NCBI RefSeq assembly: GCF_024732245.1
Contig: NZ_CP093845.1
Span: 1,674,001 to 1,738,000, forward strand
Length of the DNA stretch: 64,000 nt
Direction of reading: 5' to 3'
Source of the DNA: Dietzia sp. B32
GTDB taxonomy: Bacteria > Actinomycetota > Actinomycetes > Mycobacteriales > Mycobacteriaceae
Shown here: positions 36,650-45,811 of the stretch, piece by piece
Numbering within the stretch: the stretch's first letter is position 1
How the letters are laid out: each line of letters starts with the position of its first letter
Notes under the pieces: generated by a model
Seen by the model: only the letters and a program-made list of their open reading frames with translations
Told to the model about the DNA's origin: nothing
Database searches by the model: none
Made by a program: the position numbers and the translations under genes

Positions 36650-37974
36650 GTCACGGCCTCCCCGTGATCGGTGCGGTCCGCCCGGCCGAGCAGCGGCCCG
36701 GCGAGCGCGGCGATGAGGACTCCGCCCACGAGCATCGGCACGACGGTCCAGCGCAACCCGGCGTGCTCGGCGATGAGACCGACCAGCGGCGGGGAGGCCA
36801 GGAAACCCAGGCGGAGGACCCAGTTGAGAACGGCCAGCCCGGCGCCCGGGGCGAGGCCGGGGACGGAGTCGGCGCCGACCATCGCGCCCGGGATCACGGT
36901 GGCGATCCCCCAGCCGGCCAGCACGAACCCGACGAGCAGCACCGCCAGCAGGACGGGGCCGTCGAGGAGGAACGAGGCGGCGAACACCGAGCCGATGCCC
37001 ACCACGACGCACACCCCTCCCATCCGGCCGACGCGCGCGGCCCCCACGCCCTCGACCAGTCGGTCGCCCGTGAAGCGCCCGACGAGCTGCGCGCCCTGCA
37101 CCGCGATGAACCCGAGTCCGGCCAACCCGGCGCCCGCGATCGTGGTCTCGCGCAGGTAGAGCGCGGACCAGGTCTGGGCGAAGTCCTCGACGATCGTGGC
37201 GCAGCAGGCGAGCAACCCCAGTGCCAGCAGGAGCAGTAGCGCGCGCCGGCCCGGAACGCGGCGCCCGGTGGGGGACGGCGCCGCGGCCGGCGCGGGCGCC
37301 CTGTCTGCGGGCACCCTGTCTGCGGGCACGGCGTCGAGATCGCGGCCGACCTCGTCCTCGGCGACAGCCGGGCCCAACCGGAGAGGGAACGCGGCCAGCG
37401 CGGCGAGTGCGCAGACGGCGCCCGCGGCGATCATCTGTCCCACCGCCGGCGTGCCGGCCCCCGCGGCCACCGATCCCCCCGCCGCCCCGAGCGCCGCGCC
37501 GAGCGACCACACCGCGTGGAAGCGGTTGATGACGGACCGACCGTGGCGCAGCTGCACGCGGATGCCGTGCGCGTTCATCGCCACGTCGGTGATCGCGTCG
37601 CACAGCCCGAACAGCAGCAGCAACCCCGCGAACACGGCCACCACGGGCGAGAATCCGACGAGTGCCGCGATGGTGGACGCCACGACCATCGCGGCGACGG
37701 CGACCGTCCCGTCCGACCGCCGTCGCATGAACGCGGGGGTGAGGAGCCCGCCCACCAGCGCGCCGGCCGGGTAACAGCCCATGGCCAGGCCGAAGGCGGC
37801 CGGGCCCAGGTCGAGGGCGTCCTTGAGGTCGGGCAGACGGGGCACGATCGCGCCGAAGATCGCCCCGTTGGCGGCGAAGAGCAGTGCGGTGGCGGCGATC
37901 GGCCCTCGGACTGCTCCGGCCCGGGCACTGCCGCCACCCTCTCGCGTCCGGGTCGTCGAGGTCACGACCGCCAC
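36646..37974 (-). CDS. Major facilitator superfamily exporter
   Basis: About 442 residues with twelve predicted membrane segments and a central charged loop near residue 210 (VAEDEVGRDLD). The first half begins with ATALLFAANGAIFGAIVPRLPDL, and an MFS-like RRRSDG loop follows helix 2. No substrate can be assigned. The GTG at 37974 is chosen, with 37965 also possible; neither has a clear ribosome site. It is divergent from the SRPBCC gene at 38059 and overlaps the kinase gene by 4 bases downstream. Confidence 0.8.
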   Translation of the reverse strand: MAVVTSTTRTREGGGSARAGAVRGPIAATALLFAANGAIFGAIVPRLPDLKDALDLGPAAFGLAMGCYPAGALVGGLLTPAFMRRRSDGTVAVAAMVVASTIAALVGFSPVVAVFAGLLLLFGLCDAITDVAMNAHGIRVQLRHGRSVINRFHAVWSLGAALGAAGGSVAAGAGTPAVGQMIAAGAVCALAALAAFPLRLGPAVAEDEVGRDLDAVPADRVPADRAPAPAAAPSPTGRRVPGRRALLLLLALGLLACCATIVEDFAQTWSALYLRETTIAGAGLAGLGFIAVQGAQLVGRFTGDRLVEGVGAARVGRMGGVCVVVGIGSVFAASFLLDGPVLLAVLLVGFVLAGWGIATVIPGAMVGADSVPGLAPGAGLAVLNWVLRLGFLASPPLVGLIAEHAGLRWTVVPMLVGGVLIAALAGPLLGRADRTDHGEAVT

Positions 37975-38058
37975 ACTACGTCCCGCGCCCACGAGGGCCC
38001 GGGCGCTCGGCGGTAGCGTTGCGGCCGAGAGCAGCGGACCGGTGAGGGGAGAGCGCCC

Positions 38059-39000
38059 GTGTACGACGTGACGGCAGGGATCGAGACCGAGGACGGTGGT
38101 CGGCGCGTGGCGTGCCGGGTGCCGCTGCCCGTGGCACCCACGGTGGTGTGGGACGCGGTGGCCACCGGTGAGGGGATCTCGTCCTGGTTCGTCCCGTGCG
38201 CCCTGGAACCGCAGGTGGCGGGGAGGATCGTGCAGTTCGCCGACCCCGGTGCCCCCGACCCCACGGCCGGCCCGGAGGCCGCCGCCGAGGCGATGCTCAC
38301 CGCGACGGTCGGCGAGATCACCGCCTACACGCCACCCGCCGGGAGCGTCCCCGGACTGTTCTCCTACTCCGAGCGGGACTGGATGGGCGAGGGTGTCCCG
38401 GTGCCGCCGTGGGAGACGTCCTGTGAGGTCGTCGACGACGGCGAGGGCGGCAGCGTGCTCACCCTGCGGTCGGGGTTCGGCTCCGGCGGGCAACTGGCGG
38501 AGGAGTCGGTGGACGGCAGTGTCGACGGCTGGGTGCAGGCACTGACGGTGCTGGCCCACCGGCTCACCCATCGCCCGGCCGACGGGGTGGTGACCGTGGA
38601 CGCCGCAACCGAGCCGGTCGAGTCGAGTGTGCCGGAGCTGTGGCAGCGGGTGACCACGGCGCTGATCGCCCCGGCGTCCGGTGCCGGGGGGAACCCGGGC
38701 GACGGTGGCGCGGTGGCCAGGTCCGGTGAGGTGGGCGGGATCGTCGCGGCCGAGTCGCAGGCCTCGCGGACACTCATCCTGTCCGCGCCGGCCGACGGCA
38801 TGCTCGAACTGTTCGCGTTCCCCGCCGGGGAGACGCACGAGGACGCCGCGGGCCGGGCCGCGTTGGCGGTGCGGGTGTTCGAGTACGTCGACGCCCCCGG
38901 TGGCGACGGTCTCCCGCTCGGCGCCGCGGCCGTCGACGTCACGCCCACCTGGGACGCGCCGCGCTGGCGCGAGTGGCTGGACGAGCTCACCCGGGGCTGA
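38059..39000 (+). CDS. SRPBCC/AHSA1-family protein, two-part
   Basis: 313 residues. The first 175 residues form an AHSA1/START-like helix-grip domain (VACRVPLPVAPTVVWDAVA, with IVQFADPG and a WVQALTVL helix at the end). The second half looks like another, more divergent domain of the same fold. Such proteins bind hydrophobic ligands or partner proteins, and the exact role is not predictable. GTG 38059 has GAGGGGAG upstream. It precedes fabH by 161 bases. Confidence 0.68.
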   Translation: MYDVTAGIETEDGGRRVACRVPLPVAPTVVWDAVATGEGISSWFVPCALEPQVAGRIVQFADPGAPDPTAGPEAAAEAMLTATVGEITAYTPPAGSVPGLFSYSERDWMGEGVPVPPWETSCEVVDDGEGGSVLTLRSGFGSGGQLAEESVDGSVDGWVQALTVLAHRLTHRPADGVVTVDAATEPVESSVPELWQRVTTALIAPASGAGGNPGDGGAVARSGEVGGIVAAESQASRTLILSAPADGMLELFAFPAGETHEDAAGRAALAVRVFEYVDAPGGDGLPLGAAAVDVTPTWDAPRWREWLDELTRG

Positions 39001-39161
39001 GCCGGGCCCTCACAGGGGTGGGCCCTGACAGGGGGCGAAACGTCGCGGTCGTATCCGCCGATGTTCTCACCGACCGCAGTACTGTTGCGGGGAAGTATCG
39101 TGACGGGCCGCGCGAGCACGGCCCGTTCCCGAACCGCACACCGACGAGGAGCTACATCCGT

Positions 39162-40214
39162 ATGGCGGATTCCAACGAGACCGTGACCATCGCGACCGGC
39201 GTGGGCGCACCCGGGTCCACCCTGCTGGGTATCGGCGCGTACCGCCCCGGTCGCGTGGTGAGCAACGAGGAGATCTGCGAGACGATCGACTCGAACAGCG
39301 AGTGGATCTACGAGCGGTCCGGGATTCTCAACCGTCGTTTCGCGAGCGCCGACGAGTCGATCGTCATGATGTCCACCGAGGCAGCGAAGAAGGCCGTGGC
39401 CTCCGCCGGGATCGACCCCGAGCTCGTCGACGCGGTCATCCTGTGCACGTCGACCAACTGGACCCAGGTGCCCCACGCGGCTCCCCAGGTGGCCACGAAC
39501 CTCGGACGCAACGGCATCGCCGCGTTCGACCTCACCGCCGGCTGCGCCGGGTTCGGGTACGGCCTGGCGGTCGCGACCAACATGATCCGCGGCGGCGCCT
39601 CCCGGTACGTCGTGGTGATCGGCGTGGAGAAGATGAGCGACGGCATCGACTTCACCGACCGCAACACCTCGTTCATCTTCGGCGACGGCGCCGGCGCTGT
39701 GGTGGTGGGCCCGTCCGACACCAACGACATCAGCCCGGTGGTCTGGGGTTCCGACGGCGAGCAGGGTGGCGCGATCAGCCAGACCAAGGACTTCAAGGCC
39801 TACGTCGACGAGGTCGACTCCGGTGCCGACGACGTCCGGCAGCCCTACCTGACCATGAACGGGTCCAAGGTCTTCCGCTGGGCCGCCGTGCAGGTCTCCA
39901 AGGTGTGTGCCGAGACGCTGGAGACGGCCGGCGTGACCGCCGAGCAGATCCAGGCGTTCGTCCCGCACCAGGCCAACGGCCGTATCAACTCGGCCATGGC
40001 CAAGCACCTCGGCCTGCCCGAGAGCGTGGCGATCGCCAACGACATCGAGCAGACCGGCAACACCTCGGCCGCCTCGATCCCGCTGGCCATGGAGACCATG
40101 CTGCGCGAGGGCCAGTCCAAGCAGGGCGACGTGGCACTGTGCATCGGCTTCGGTGCCGGCCTGTCCTACGCCGGCCAGGTGGTCCGCCTCCCCGCGGCCC
40201 CGCCCGTCGACTGA
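39162..40214 (+). CDS. fabH: Beta-ketoacyl-ACP synthase III (FabH)
   Basis: Condenses an acyl-CoA primer with malonyl-ACP to start fatty-acid synthesis, or elongates acyl-CoA as the mycobacterial FabH does. 350 residues. Catalytic Cys lies in TAGCAGFGYG, His in VPHQANGRI and Asn in TGNTSAASIP. The start ATG is 39162; a frame open from 38973 is rejected because it overlaps the upstream gene. GAGGAG lies 12 bases before the ATG. It is its own unit, ended by the hairpin at 40227. Confidence 0.94.
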   Translation: MADSNETVTIATGVGAPGSTLLGIGAYRPGRVVSNEEICETIDSNSEWIYERSGILNRRFASADESIVMMSTEAAKKAVASAGIDPELVDAVILCTSTNWTQVPHAAPQVATNLGRNGIAAFDLTAGCAGFGYGLAVATNMIRGGASRYVVVIGVEKMSDGIDFTDRNTSFIFGDGAGAVVVGPSDTNDISPVVWGSDGEQGGAISQTKDFKAYVDEVDSGADDVRQPYLTMNGSKVFRWAAVQVSKVCAETLETAGVTAEQIQAFVPHQANGRINSAMAKHLGLPESVAIANDIEQTGNTSAASIPLAMETMLREGQSKQGDVALCIGFGAGLSYAGQVVRLPAAPPVD

Positions 40215-40226
40215 CGGCCCCGGCGT

Positions 40227-40260
40227 CCCTCCCGGAGTGACCGTGAGGTCCTCGGGAGGG
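40227..40260 (+). terminator. Weak hairpin after fabH
   Basis: 8-base arms CCCTCCCG (40227-40234) and CGGGAGGG (40253-40260), 12 bases after the fabH stop, with an 18-base loop. Weaker than the other terminators. Confidence 0.45.
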
Positions 40261-40298
40261 TCGCCCAACTAGACACGTGTTCATGAGAAGGTGACCTC

Positions 40299-41396
40299 AT
40301 GCACACGTCTCGTTCCCGGCGCGTCACGCGCCGCCTGGTCTCCGGTGCCGCGGCTGCCACCGTCGTTCTGCTGACCCCCCTGCTGGCCCCGCTACTGGCC
40401 GCGCCCGCGGGGGCCGCGCCCGCCATCCCCGGCCCCGTCGCGCCGCAGGCCTCCCCACTCGAGCTCGCCGGCGGATCCGCGCAGACGCTGGGTGGCAACA
40501 TCGCCGGACAGGTCACGGGCACGGAAATCGGTCCGTCCGTCCTCTCCGGACCCGGCACCGGCCCGTCCAAGTACGTGGCCCTCGGTGACTCCTACGCCGC
40601 GGTCGGCAGGATCGCGCCCGGTGCGTGGGGCGCCGGTCCCGTCGCGTGCGTGCGCACCGACGACGCCTACCCCACCGTGGTCGCCCGTGAGCTGGGGGTG
40701 GGCACATTCGTCAACGCGAGCTGCGGCGGCGCGGTGGCCGACGACTTCCTGGCGGTTGGCCGGACCGGAGCCCCGCCGCAGTTCGACGCCCTCGACGCAG
40801 ACACCGACCTGGTGACCATGACGATCGGCGGCAATGACGTGGGCTTCGCCGCCGTGATCGTGGCGTGCGCGCTGCGGCCCAACACCGCGCCCGAGCTGCT
40901 GCCGCTCGTCGACGGTGCCACCGCGAGCCTGTCCAAGGGGTTCGATCCCACCGCAGGCTGTTCGGACGTGGTGGACCGCCAGGCCGCCCGCGCGCTCGCG
41001 GATCTGGACCAGCGCATGGACGCGGTGTACGCCGGGATCGCCGAGCGCGCACCGCGGGCCCGCGTTGTGACCGTCGGCTACCTGGCCGCGGTGCCCGAGG
41101 ACGACCGGATCATCCAGCAGTCCCCCGCCTGCGCACCGTTCATGGCGATCAGCCGGGAGGAGCGGGCCAAGGTCCGCGGCTTCCAGGACAGCATCAACCG
41201 GGTGGTCCGCGACGCCGCCGAGCGCAACGGCGCCACGGTCGTGATCCCCGACGAGCCGGGGCACTCGATGTGCACCTCCCCCGAGACCCGCTGGGTCGAC
41301 TTCACAGGACTGGAGACGGGCGCGGTGCCGGTCCACCCGACCAGCGCCGGTCACGCGCACGTCGCCGACCGGGTACTGGCCGCACTCGACGGCTGA
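40299..41396 (+). CDS. Secreted SGNH/GDSL hydrolase
   Basis: 365 residues with an Arg-rich signal peptide and AGA-type cleavage. The four SGNH blocks are intact: S98 in ALGDSYA, a glycine block in CGGAVADDF, N179 in IGGNDVGF and H346 in HPTSAGH. Probably an extracellular lipase or esterase, close to the tandem gene at 41478. GAGAAGGTGACCTC precedes the ATG at 40299. A 20-residue spacer rich in Pro/Gly/Ser follows the signal. The lipid substrate is not known. Confidence 0.87.
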   Translation: MHTSRSRRVTRRLVSGAAAATVVLLTPLLAPLLAAPAGAAPAIPGPVAPQASPLELAGGSAQTLGGNIAGQVTGTEIGPSVLSGPGTGPSKYVALGDSYAAVGRIAPGAWGAGPVACVRTDDAYPTVVARELGVGTFVNASCGGAVADDFLAVGRTGAPPQFDALDADTDLVTMTIGGNDVGFAAVIVACALRPNTAPELLPLVDGATASLSKGFDPTAGCSDVVDRQAARALADLDQRMDAVYAGIAERAPRARVVTVGYLAAVPEDDRIIQQSPACAPFMAISREERAKVRGFQDSINRVVRDAAERNGATVVIPDEPGHSMCTSPETRWVDFTGLETGAVPVHPTSAGHAHVADRVLAALDG

Positions 41397-41477
41397 CGAA
41401 CGGACCCGATACCTGACGCCTGTCCAATTGGGACCGATCTGGTCACGAAGCGGCGTCGATGAGAGAACATTGATCCC

Positions 41478-42488
41478 ATGTTCACCTCTCATCGTCGCCG
41501 CTTCGGCAGCTCTCGTTCCCTCACCACGTCCCTCGCCCTGGCGGCCTCGATCGCGCTCACAGTGGCTCCCCTCGCCAACGCCCAGTCCACAGCCCGGGCG
41601 AACGGCACCATCGCCGTCAGTTCACTGGGCACGACCAATACCGCCCCCGGCAGCGTCGCCGGCTCGCTGGAGGCCGTCGGTTCGCTGACCCGGGCGACCT
41701 ACGACGAGTACGTGGCGCTCGGCGACTCCTATGCCGCGTTCGGCGACCAGAGCCAGTCCGCCGGAGGGCCGGCGCAGTGCGCCCGGAGCCTGACCAACTA
41801 CCCGACCGTCCTCGACGCCGACCCGCGCGTCGGCGAACTCACGGACGTCACGTGTGGCGGGGCCATCATCCCCAGCCTGACGGGTTCCCAGCACGAGGGA
41901 GTCCCCGCCCAGCTCAACGCCATCGACGCCGACACCGATCTGGTGACCCTGTCGATCGGCGGCAACGACGTCGGGTTCGGCAAGATCGTCAACTGCATCA
42001 CCAAGCAGGCTCCCTACACCGCCACCCCGAGCTGTCGGGTCACGCTCGACGACGACATCACCGCCGCCATCGACAACGTCTTCGGCGCGGGTGCCGAGGA
42101 GGACGTACCGGTCGCGACGAAGGTCGACACGATCTACGCCCTGATCGCCGAGCGGTCGCCCGGCGCCACGGTCGTCGCAACCCAATACCTGCCACTCATG
42201 CCCGCCGAGGGTGAGAGCTGCGCGTTCACCGAGCGGCTCGTTCCGGACGACGTGAAGTGGGCCCGCGAGGTGACCGCGAAGATCAACGCCGCCGTCGACG
42301 CCGCCGCCCGCCGCAACAACCACATCTCGGTCCTGCCCGTCGACCCCACCGTGGACCGCAGTGCGTGCGGCGACGCCGATGAGCGCTGGACCGACTTCCT
42401 CGGCGGGGCCCCGACCGGCGCCTACCCGATGCACCCCACTGCCCTGGGCCAGGAGGCCATGGCGTCCGCCATCGCTGCGGCCATCTGA
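41478..42488 (+). CDS. Secreted SGNH/GDSL hydrolase, tandem paralogue
   Basis: 336 residues. Signal peptide MFTSHRRRFGSSRSL plus a hydrophobic core ends at ANAQ. Catalytic blocks are S84 in ALGDSYAAFGD, N163 in IGGNDVGF and H319 in HPTALGQ. It is the second copy of the upstream hydrolase, 81 bases away, with a shorter spacer after the signal. No clear ribosome site is present. A hairpin (42527) separates it from the convergent peroxidase gene. Confidence 0.87.
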   Translation: MFTSHRRRFGSSRSLTTSLALAASIALTVAPLANAQSTARANGTIAVSSLGTTNTAPGSVAGSLEAVGSLTRATYDEYVALGDSYAAFGDQSQSAGGPAQCARSLTNYPTVLDADPRVGELTDVTCGGAIIPSLTGSQHEGVPAQLNAIDADTDLVTLSIGGNDVGFGKIVNCITKQAPYTATPSCRVTLDDDITAAIDNVFGAGAEEDVPVATKVDTIYALIAERSPGATVVATQYLPLMPAEGESCAFTERLVPDDVKWAREVTAKINAAVDAAARRNNHISVLPVDPTVDRSACGDADERWTDFLGGAPTGAYPMHPTALGQEAMASAIAAAI

Positions 42489-42526
42489 CCGCCGTCACCC
42501 CGATGCGGCCACAGCCGCCCTCCGGC

Positions 42527-42566
42527 ATGGCGTCTCGCGCGCACCGCGGTGCAGGCGAGACGCCAT
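42527..42566. terminator. Bidirectional hairpin between SGNH hydrolase and Dyp peroxidase
   Basis: 12-base perfect arms ATGGCGTCTCGC (42527-42538) and 42555-42566, with a 16-base loop, between two convergent genes. Confidence 0.75.
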
Positions 42567-42619
42567 CGCGGCGCGCGGCTGCCGTGTGAGCGGGCGGCTG
42601 CGTCGTGAGCGGGCGCCCG

Positions 42620-43906
42620 TCAGCCGCCGAACAACCCCTGGCCCACGTACCCGCCCTCGGGTGCGCCGGGCGGGAGCGCGAACACCGCCGACCCGATGGG
42701 GACGGTCCACGTGTTGAGCGAGTCCTGCTCGGCGAGCCGCTGCTGGACGGGGATGTACGTGCGGACCGGATCGGCCTGGTAGGCGGTGAACAGCAGCCCG
42801 GAGTTGCTGATCTCGCCGCCCTCCGGCGGGTCGTCGTAGTTGTACGGCCGCCGGAGCATCGCCTCACTCCGCTCGAGCTGCCTGGCTCGCGCGATGTGGG
42901 ACTCCGCTGGGATCACCGGCAGGCCCACCTCGTCGATCGCCTCGAAGTCGGCCGGATCGTGCTCGGCCGTCCCGGTCAACGGCGCGCCGGTGTCGAGCCG
43001 CCGGCCCACGCTCAGCTCGCGGGAGGTGCGGTCGATCTCCTCCCACGTGTCCATCGTCATGCGAATTCGCCGCAGCACGAGCGAGGACCCGCCCCGCATC
43101 CACCGCTGGACCTGCCCGTCAGAAGAGCTGCCGTCGGAGAACAGGATCTGGTCGAAGTCCACGTCCTCCTCGGTGGGGTTGACGGTGCCGTCGATCTGAC
43201 CGAACAGATTGCGCTGGGTCCGCCCGCTCGGGTCGGTGCCGACGGCCTTGCGGAAGCCCCGCTGCGCCCACTTCTGGCGGGCCACCCCCCGGACGCCGGA
43301 GGCGAGGATCCGTGCGGCGTGGGAGACGATCACCGGGTCGTCGGCGCAGATCTGCAGCAGCAGGTCTCCTTCGGACCACCGGTCCTCGAGCTTGTCGATC
43401 TGCGGGAACGCCGGCAACTGAGCGAGCCACGAGGGACGTTTGTCCGGCATCCCGATCGCGTCGAACAGTCCGGGGCCGAACCCGATCGTCACCGTGAGCC
43501 GTGCCGGGTCCTCGGCCAGTTCCGGTTCGAGGTCGGCGAGTCCGCCGCGGCCCTGCGTGAGCCGGGCGGCGTCCTGGGACCACGCCCTCAGGACACCCTC
43601 GATCTCCGAGCGCGTCGCTCCCGGGACGATGTCGAACGCCACGAACGCGGCATGTGATTGCGGTGGCGTGGTGATGCCGGCCTGGCGCGGGCCGTGGAAC
43701 GGTTCGGTGGTCGCCCCGACGACTCGCGAGTCGGCGACGGTCTTCCAGTCTCCGATCGCCTCGCCGTCGTCGACGACACCTCTCCCCGCGTAACCCGCAG
43801 CGCCGCCCACCACCGCGCCACCGACGACGCCGCCACCGACCATGGCCGCGACGCCGCCGGTGAGGACCGATCGCCTGGACAGACCTCGACGGGCCTGGTC
43901 AGCCAT
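42620..43906 (-). CDS. efeB: Tat-exported Dyp-type peroxidase (EfeB-like)
   Basis: Haem peroxidase of 428 residues. The Tat signal is SRRSVL at the N-terminus followed by a Gly/Ala-rich core. The Dyp motif GxxDG is FGQIDGTVNP, and the proximal haem histidine is likely in ESHIARARQ. EfeB proteins can oxidise porphyrinogens or release iron from haem, but no EfeU or EfeO gene is adjacent, so this is an EfeB-type peroxidase rather than a proven EfeUOB unit. Its first 8 bases overlap the PCu(A)C gene. Confidence 0.88.
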   Translation of the reverse strand: MADQARRGLSRRSVLTGGVAAMVGGGVVGGAVVGGAAGYAGRGVVDDGEAIGDWKTVADSRVVGATTEPFHGPRQAGITTPPQSHAAFVAFDIVPGATRSEIEGVLRAWSQDAARLTQGRGGLADLEPELAEDPARLTVTIGFGPGLFDAIGMPDKRPSWLAQLPAFPQIDKLEDRWSEGDLLLQICADDPVIVSHAARILASGVRGVARQKWAQRGFRKAVGTDPSGRTQRNLFGQIDGTVNPTEEDVDFDQILFSDGSSSDGQVQRWMRGGSSLVLRRIRMTMDTWEEIDRTSRELSVGRRLDTGAPLTGTAEHDPADFEAIDEVGLPVIPAESHIARARQLERSEAMLRRPYNYDDPPEGGEISNSGLLFTAYQADPVRTYIPVQQRLAEQDSLNTWTVPIGSAVFALPPGAPEGGYVGQGLFGG

Positions 43907-44468
43907 CGTGGTTCATGCCTCCCGCATCGGTATCGGCCGTCGCGCCGCCGTGCCCGCCGCCGACGTACTCCTCCTCGCCGCCACGGAAATCGCGGGCGGA
44001 GACGGTGACGTCCTGCTCGGCGCCGTCGAACTCGAGGGTGAGGGTGATCTGCTGGCCGGTCGTGATGGGGCGCGCCAGCTCCATGAGCATGATGTGGTTA
44101 CCGCCGGGCGCCAGGACGAGTTCACCACCGGCCGGGATGACGAAGCCCTCTTCGCGTTCCTGCATCATCATCCCGCTGGCGCCGGGGACGGTCTCGTGCA
44201 GTTCGGTGCTGCCGCCGAGGTCGCTGTCGACGCCGGTCAGGTGCAGGTCGGTGTCACCGGTGTTGGTGATCGTGCCGAAGACGCCGGACATCTCCGAGTC
44301 GGTGGCCTTGGCCCAGCCGTCGTCGAAGGTGATCGTGGCTGTGCTGGCGGCGGTGTCGGCGGTGGTGGTGGTGACGGCACCGTCGGCGTCGTCGGTCGAG
44401 CAGGCCGCGGTGAGGGCGAGCGTCAGTGCGGTGGCCGCGGCGAGGGCGGTCCGGGTGTGGGTACGCAT
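43899..44468 (-). CDS. PCu(A)C-type periplasmic copper chaperone, lipoprotein
   Basis: 189 residues. Lipobox LTAAC at the end of the signal. The PCu(A)C (DUF461) fold is visible, with copper-binding His and Met in HETVPGASGMMMQ and NHIMLMEL. A Gly/His tail (GGGHGG, then MNHDG) may also bind metal. The family delivers Cu(I) to cytochrome-oxidase or related enzymes. The gene overlaps efeB by 8 bases (ATGGCTGA), so translation is coupled. Confidence 0.87.
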   Translation of the reverse strand: MRTHTRTALAAATALTLALTAACSTDDADGAVTTTTADTAASTATITFDDGWAKATDSEMSGVFGTITNTGDTDLHLTGVDSDLGGSTELHETVPGASGMMMQEREEGFVIPAGGELVLAPGGNHIMLMELARPITTGQQITLTLEFDGAEQDVTVSARDFRGGEEEYVGGGHGGATADTDAGGMNHDG

Positions 44469-44538
44469 GGCGTGGGTGTCCTAGGTGTGGTGTGTGTGGG
44501 CGCCCGGCAGCGCGGGGCGCGTACCGGTGCAGGGGTCG

Positions 44539-45165
44539 TCACACAGTCACGGGCGGCGCACGGGTTCCCCCGCGCGCCAGGAGGAACCGTCCGCGGAGGG
44601 TGTAGGCGTCGTACGAGGCCAGGAGCCTGGCGACGACGACGAGGTGAGCCGTCGCCGGAATGGGCCGTACCCGGGCCGCCAGCCAGGACAGAGTCCCGGA
44701 GAGGATCGCGACCAGCACGAGCGTGGTGGCGATCGCTGCCACGTGGGCGCCGAGCATTGCCGGCGTGAGCAGTGCCGCTGCCGAGGATGCCGGGGCCAGG
44801 CCGACGCTGTCCATCGCGGCCCGGAGCGCCTCCGGGTCGGTGGTGTGGTGGCCGGATGCTCCGGCTGCGCCGTGGGTGTGCCCGGAGGCCAGGACGACGT
44901 GGACGAGTCCCTGCCCTGCGATCAGTCCGGCCGCAGCCGTGAGGGCCGGGGCCCGATGGCGGGCGAGCGCGGCGGTGACCGCTCCGACCCCGGCACTCGC
45001 GGCCGCGACGGAGAGGACCTGACCCGACGTGGGCGGGCCGGCCAGGACGCCGGCGGCCAGTCCGTGGGCACTGATGCCGAACACGCCGCTGACCAGCGCC
45101 ACCACGATGCCCACGACCGCGGTCACCGCGGGTGGGACCTCGGCGCGAAGGCAGTCAGCGGACAT
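44539..45165 (-). CDS. Polytopic membrane protein of the copper/haem cluster
   Basis: 208 residues with about five or six membrane segments and a His-rich loop (SGHTHGAAGASGHHTT) that could bind metal. I do not recognise the family. It lies 70 bases upstream of the PCu(A)C chaperone in the same direction, so the order membrane protein, chaperone, peroxidase suggests metal handling in the envelope. The last residues, including RGGTRAPPVTV, are exposed. Confidence 0.68.
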   Translation of the reverse strand: MSADCLRAEVPPAVTAVVGIVVALVSGVFGISAHGLAAGVLAGPPTSGQVLSVAAASAGVGAVTAALARHRAPALTAAAGLIAGQGLVHVVLASGHTHGAAGASGHHTTDPEALRAAMDSVGLAPASSAAALLTPAMLGAHVAAIATTLVLVAILSGTLSWLAARVRPIPATAHLVVVARLLASYDAYTLRGRFLLARGGTRAPPVTV

Positions 45166-45197
45166 GACCCGATTCTAATGCGCCCCTCCGACAGGGC

Positions 45198-45695
45198 CTA
45201 TCCGGCGGTGGAGCCCTCGGTGGTGGTGACGATGCGGGCGCGCTCCTCGTCTGCCAGCCCGGCCTCGATCCGGGCGAGCATGTGGGGCCGCATCTCCGGC
45301 AGGTCGTCGACTCCGAACCAGCGGACGTCGGTGTTCTCGCCGTCGGCCGCGTGCGGGTCGCCGCTCAGGTAGGTGCAGGCGAAGGTGTGGTCGATGTACT
45401 GGGCGCGGTCGCCGTTGTCGTAGGTGACCATGCGGGAGACACCGATGGAGGCGACGCGGTCGACGCGGATGATCACGGCGGCTTCCTCACGGGCCTCGCG
45501 GACGGCGGCGTCGGCGGGGTGTTCGCCTGGGTCGACGATGCCGGTGACGGGGGTCCACCAGCCATTGTCGCTGCGCCGGACCAGGAGCACGCGGGCATTC
45601 TCCGCGTCCCGGATGACCGCGGTCGCTCCGGCGAGCCAGAGCGGGGCGGAACCCACGTGCTTGCGGAGCTCGAGGACGAAGTCGGGGGTGGCCAT
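45198..45695 (-). CDS. NUDIX hydrolase
   Basis: 165 residues. The NUDIX box is GIVDPGEHPADAAVREAREE (G-x5-E-x7-REUXEE pattern), preceded by VLLVRRSDNGWWTPVTG. It hydrolyses a nucleoside diphosphate linked to another group, but the substrate cannot be predicted. It lies 32 bases upstream of the metal membrane protein, perhaps in the same transcription unit. No signal peptide is visible. Confidence 0.88.
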   Translation of the reverse strand: MATPDFVLELRKHVGSAPLWLAGATAVIRDAENARVLLVRRSDNGWWTPVTGIVDPGEHPADAAVREAREEAAVIIRVDRVASIGVSRMVTYDNGDRAQYIDHTFACTYLSGDPHAADGENTDVRWFGVDDLPEMRPHMLARIEAGLADEERARIVTTTEGSTAG

Positions 45696-45731
45696 GTCGG
45701 AGAGCGTATCCGGGGGTCGAAATGGCGGATC

Positions 45732-45757
45732 CCCCGCCGACCGTGTGGTCGACGGGG
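45732..45757 (-). terminator. Hairpin after the repeat-protein gene
   Basis: 11-base arms (45732-45742, 45747-45757) with one mismatch and loop GTGT lie 55 bases beyond the stop at 45812. Confidence 0.5.
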
Positions 45758-45780
45758 AATCGCCGGGGTGCTATCCGATT

Positions 45781-45795
45781 GCTGACTCAGTCAGC
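45781..45795. repeat. 15-base perfect palindrome
   Basis: GCTGACTCAGTCAGC (7-1-7) lies 17 bases from the stop of the repeat-protein gene. It may be part of the terminator region or an operator of the downstream NUDIX gene. Confidence 0.5.
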
Positions 45796-45811
45796 GTGGA
45801 AGGGCAGAACC

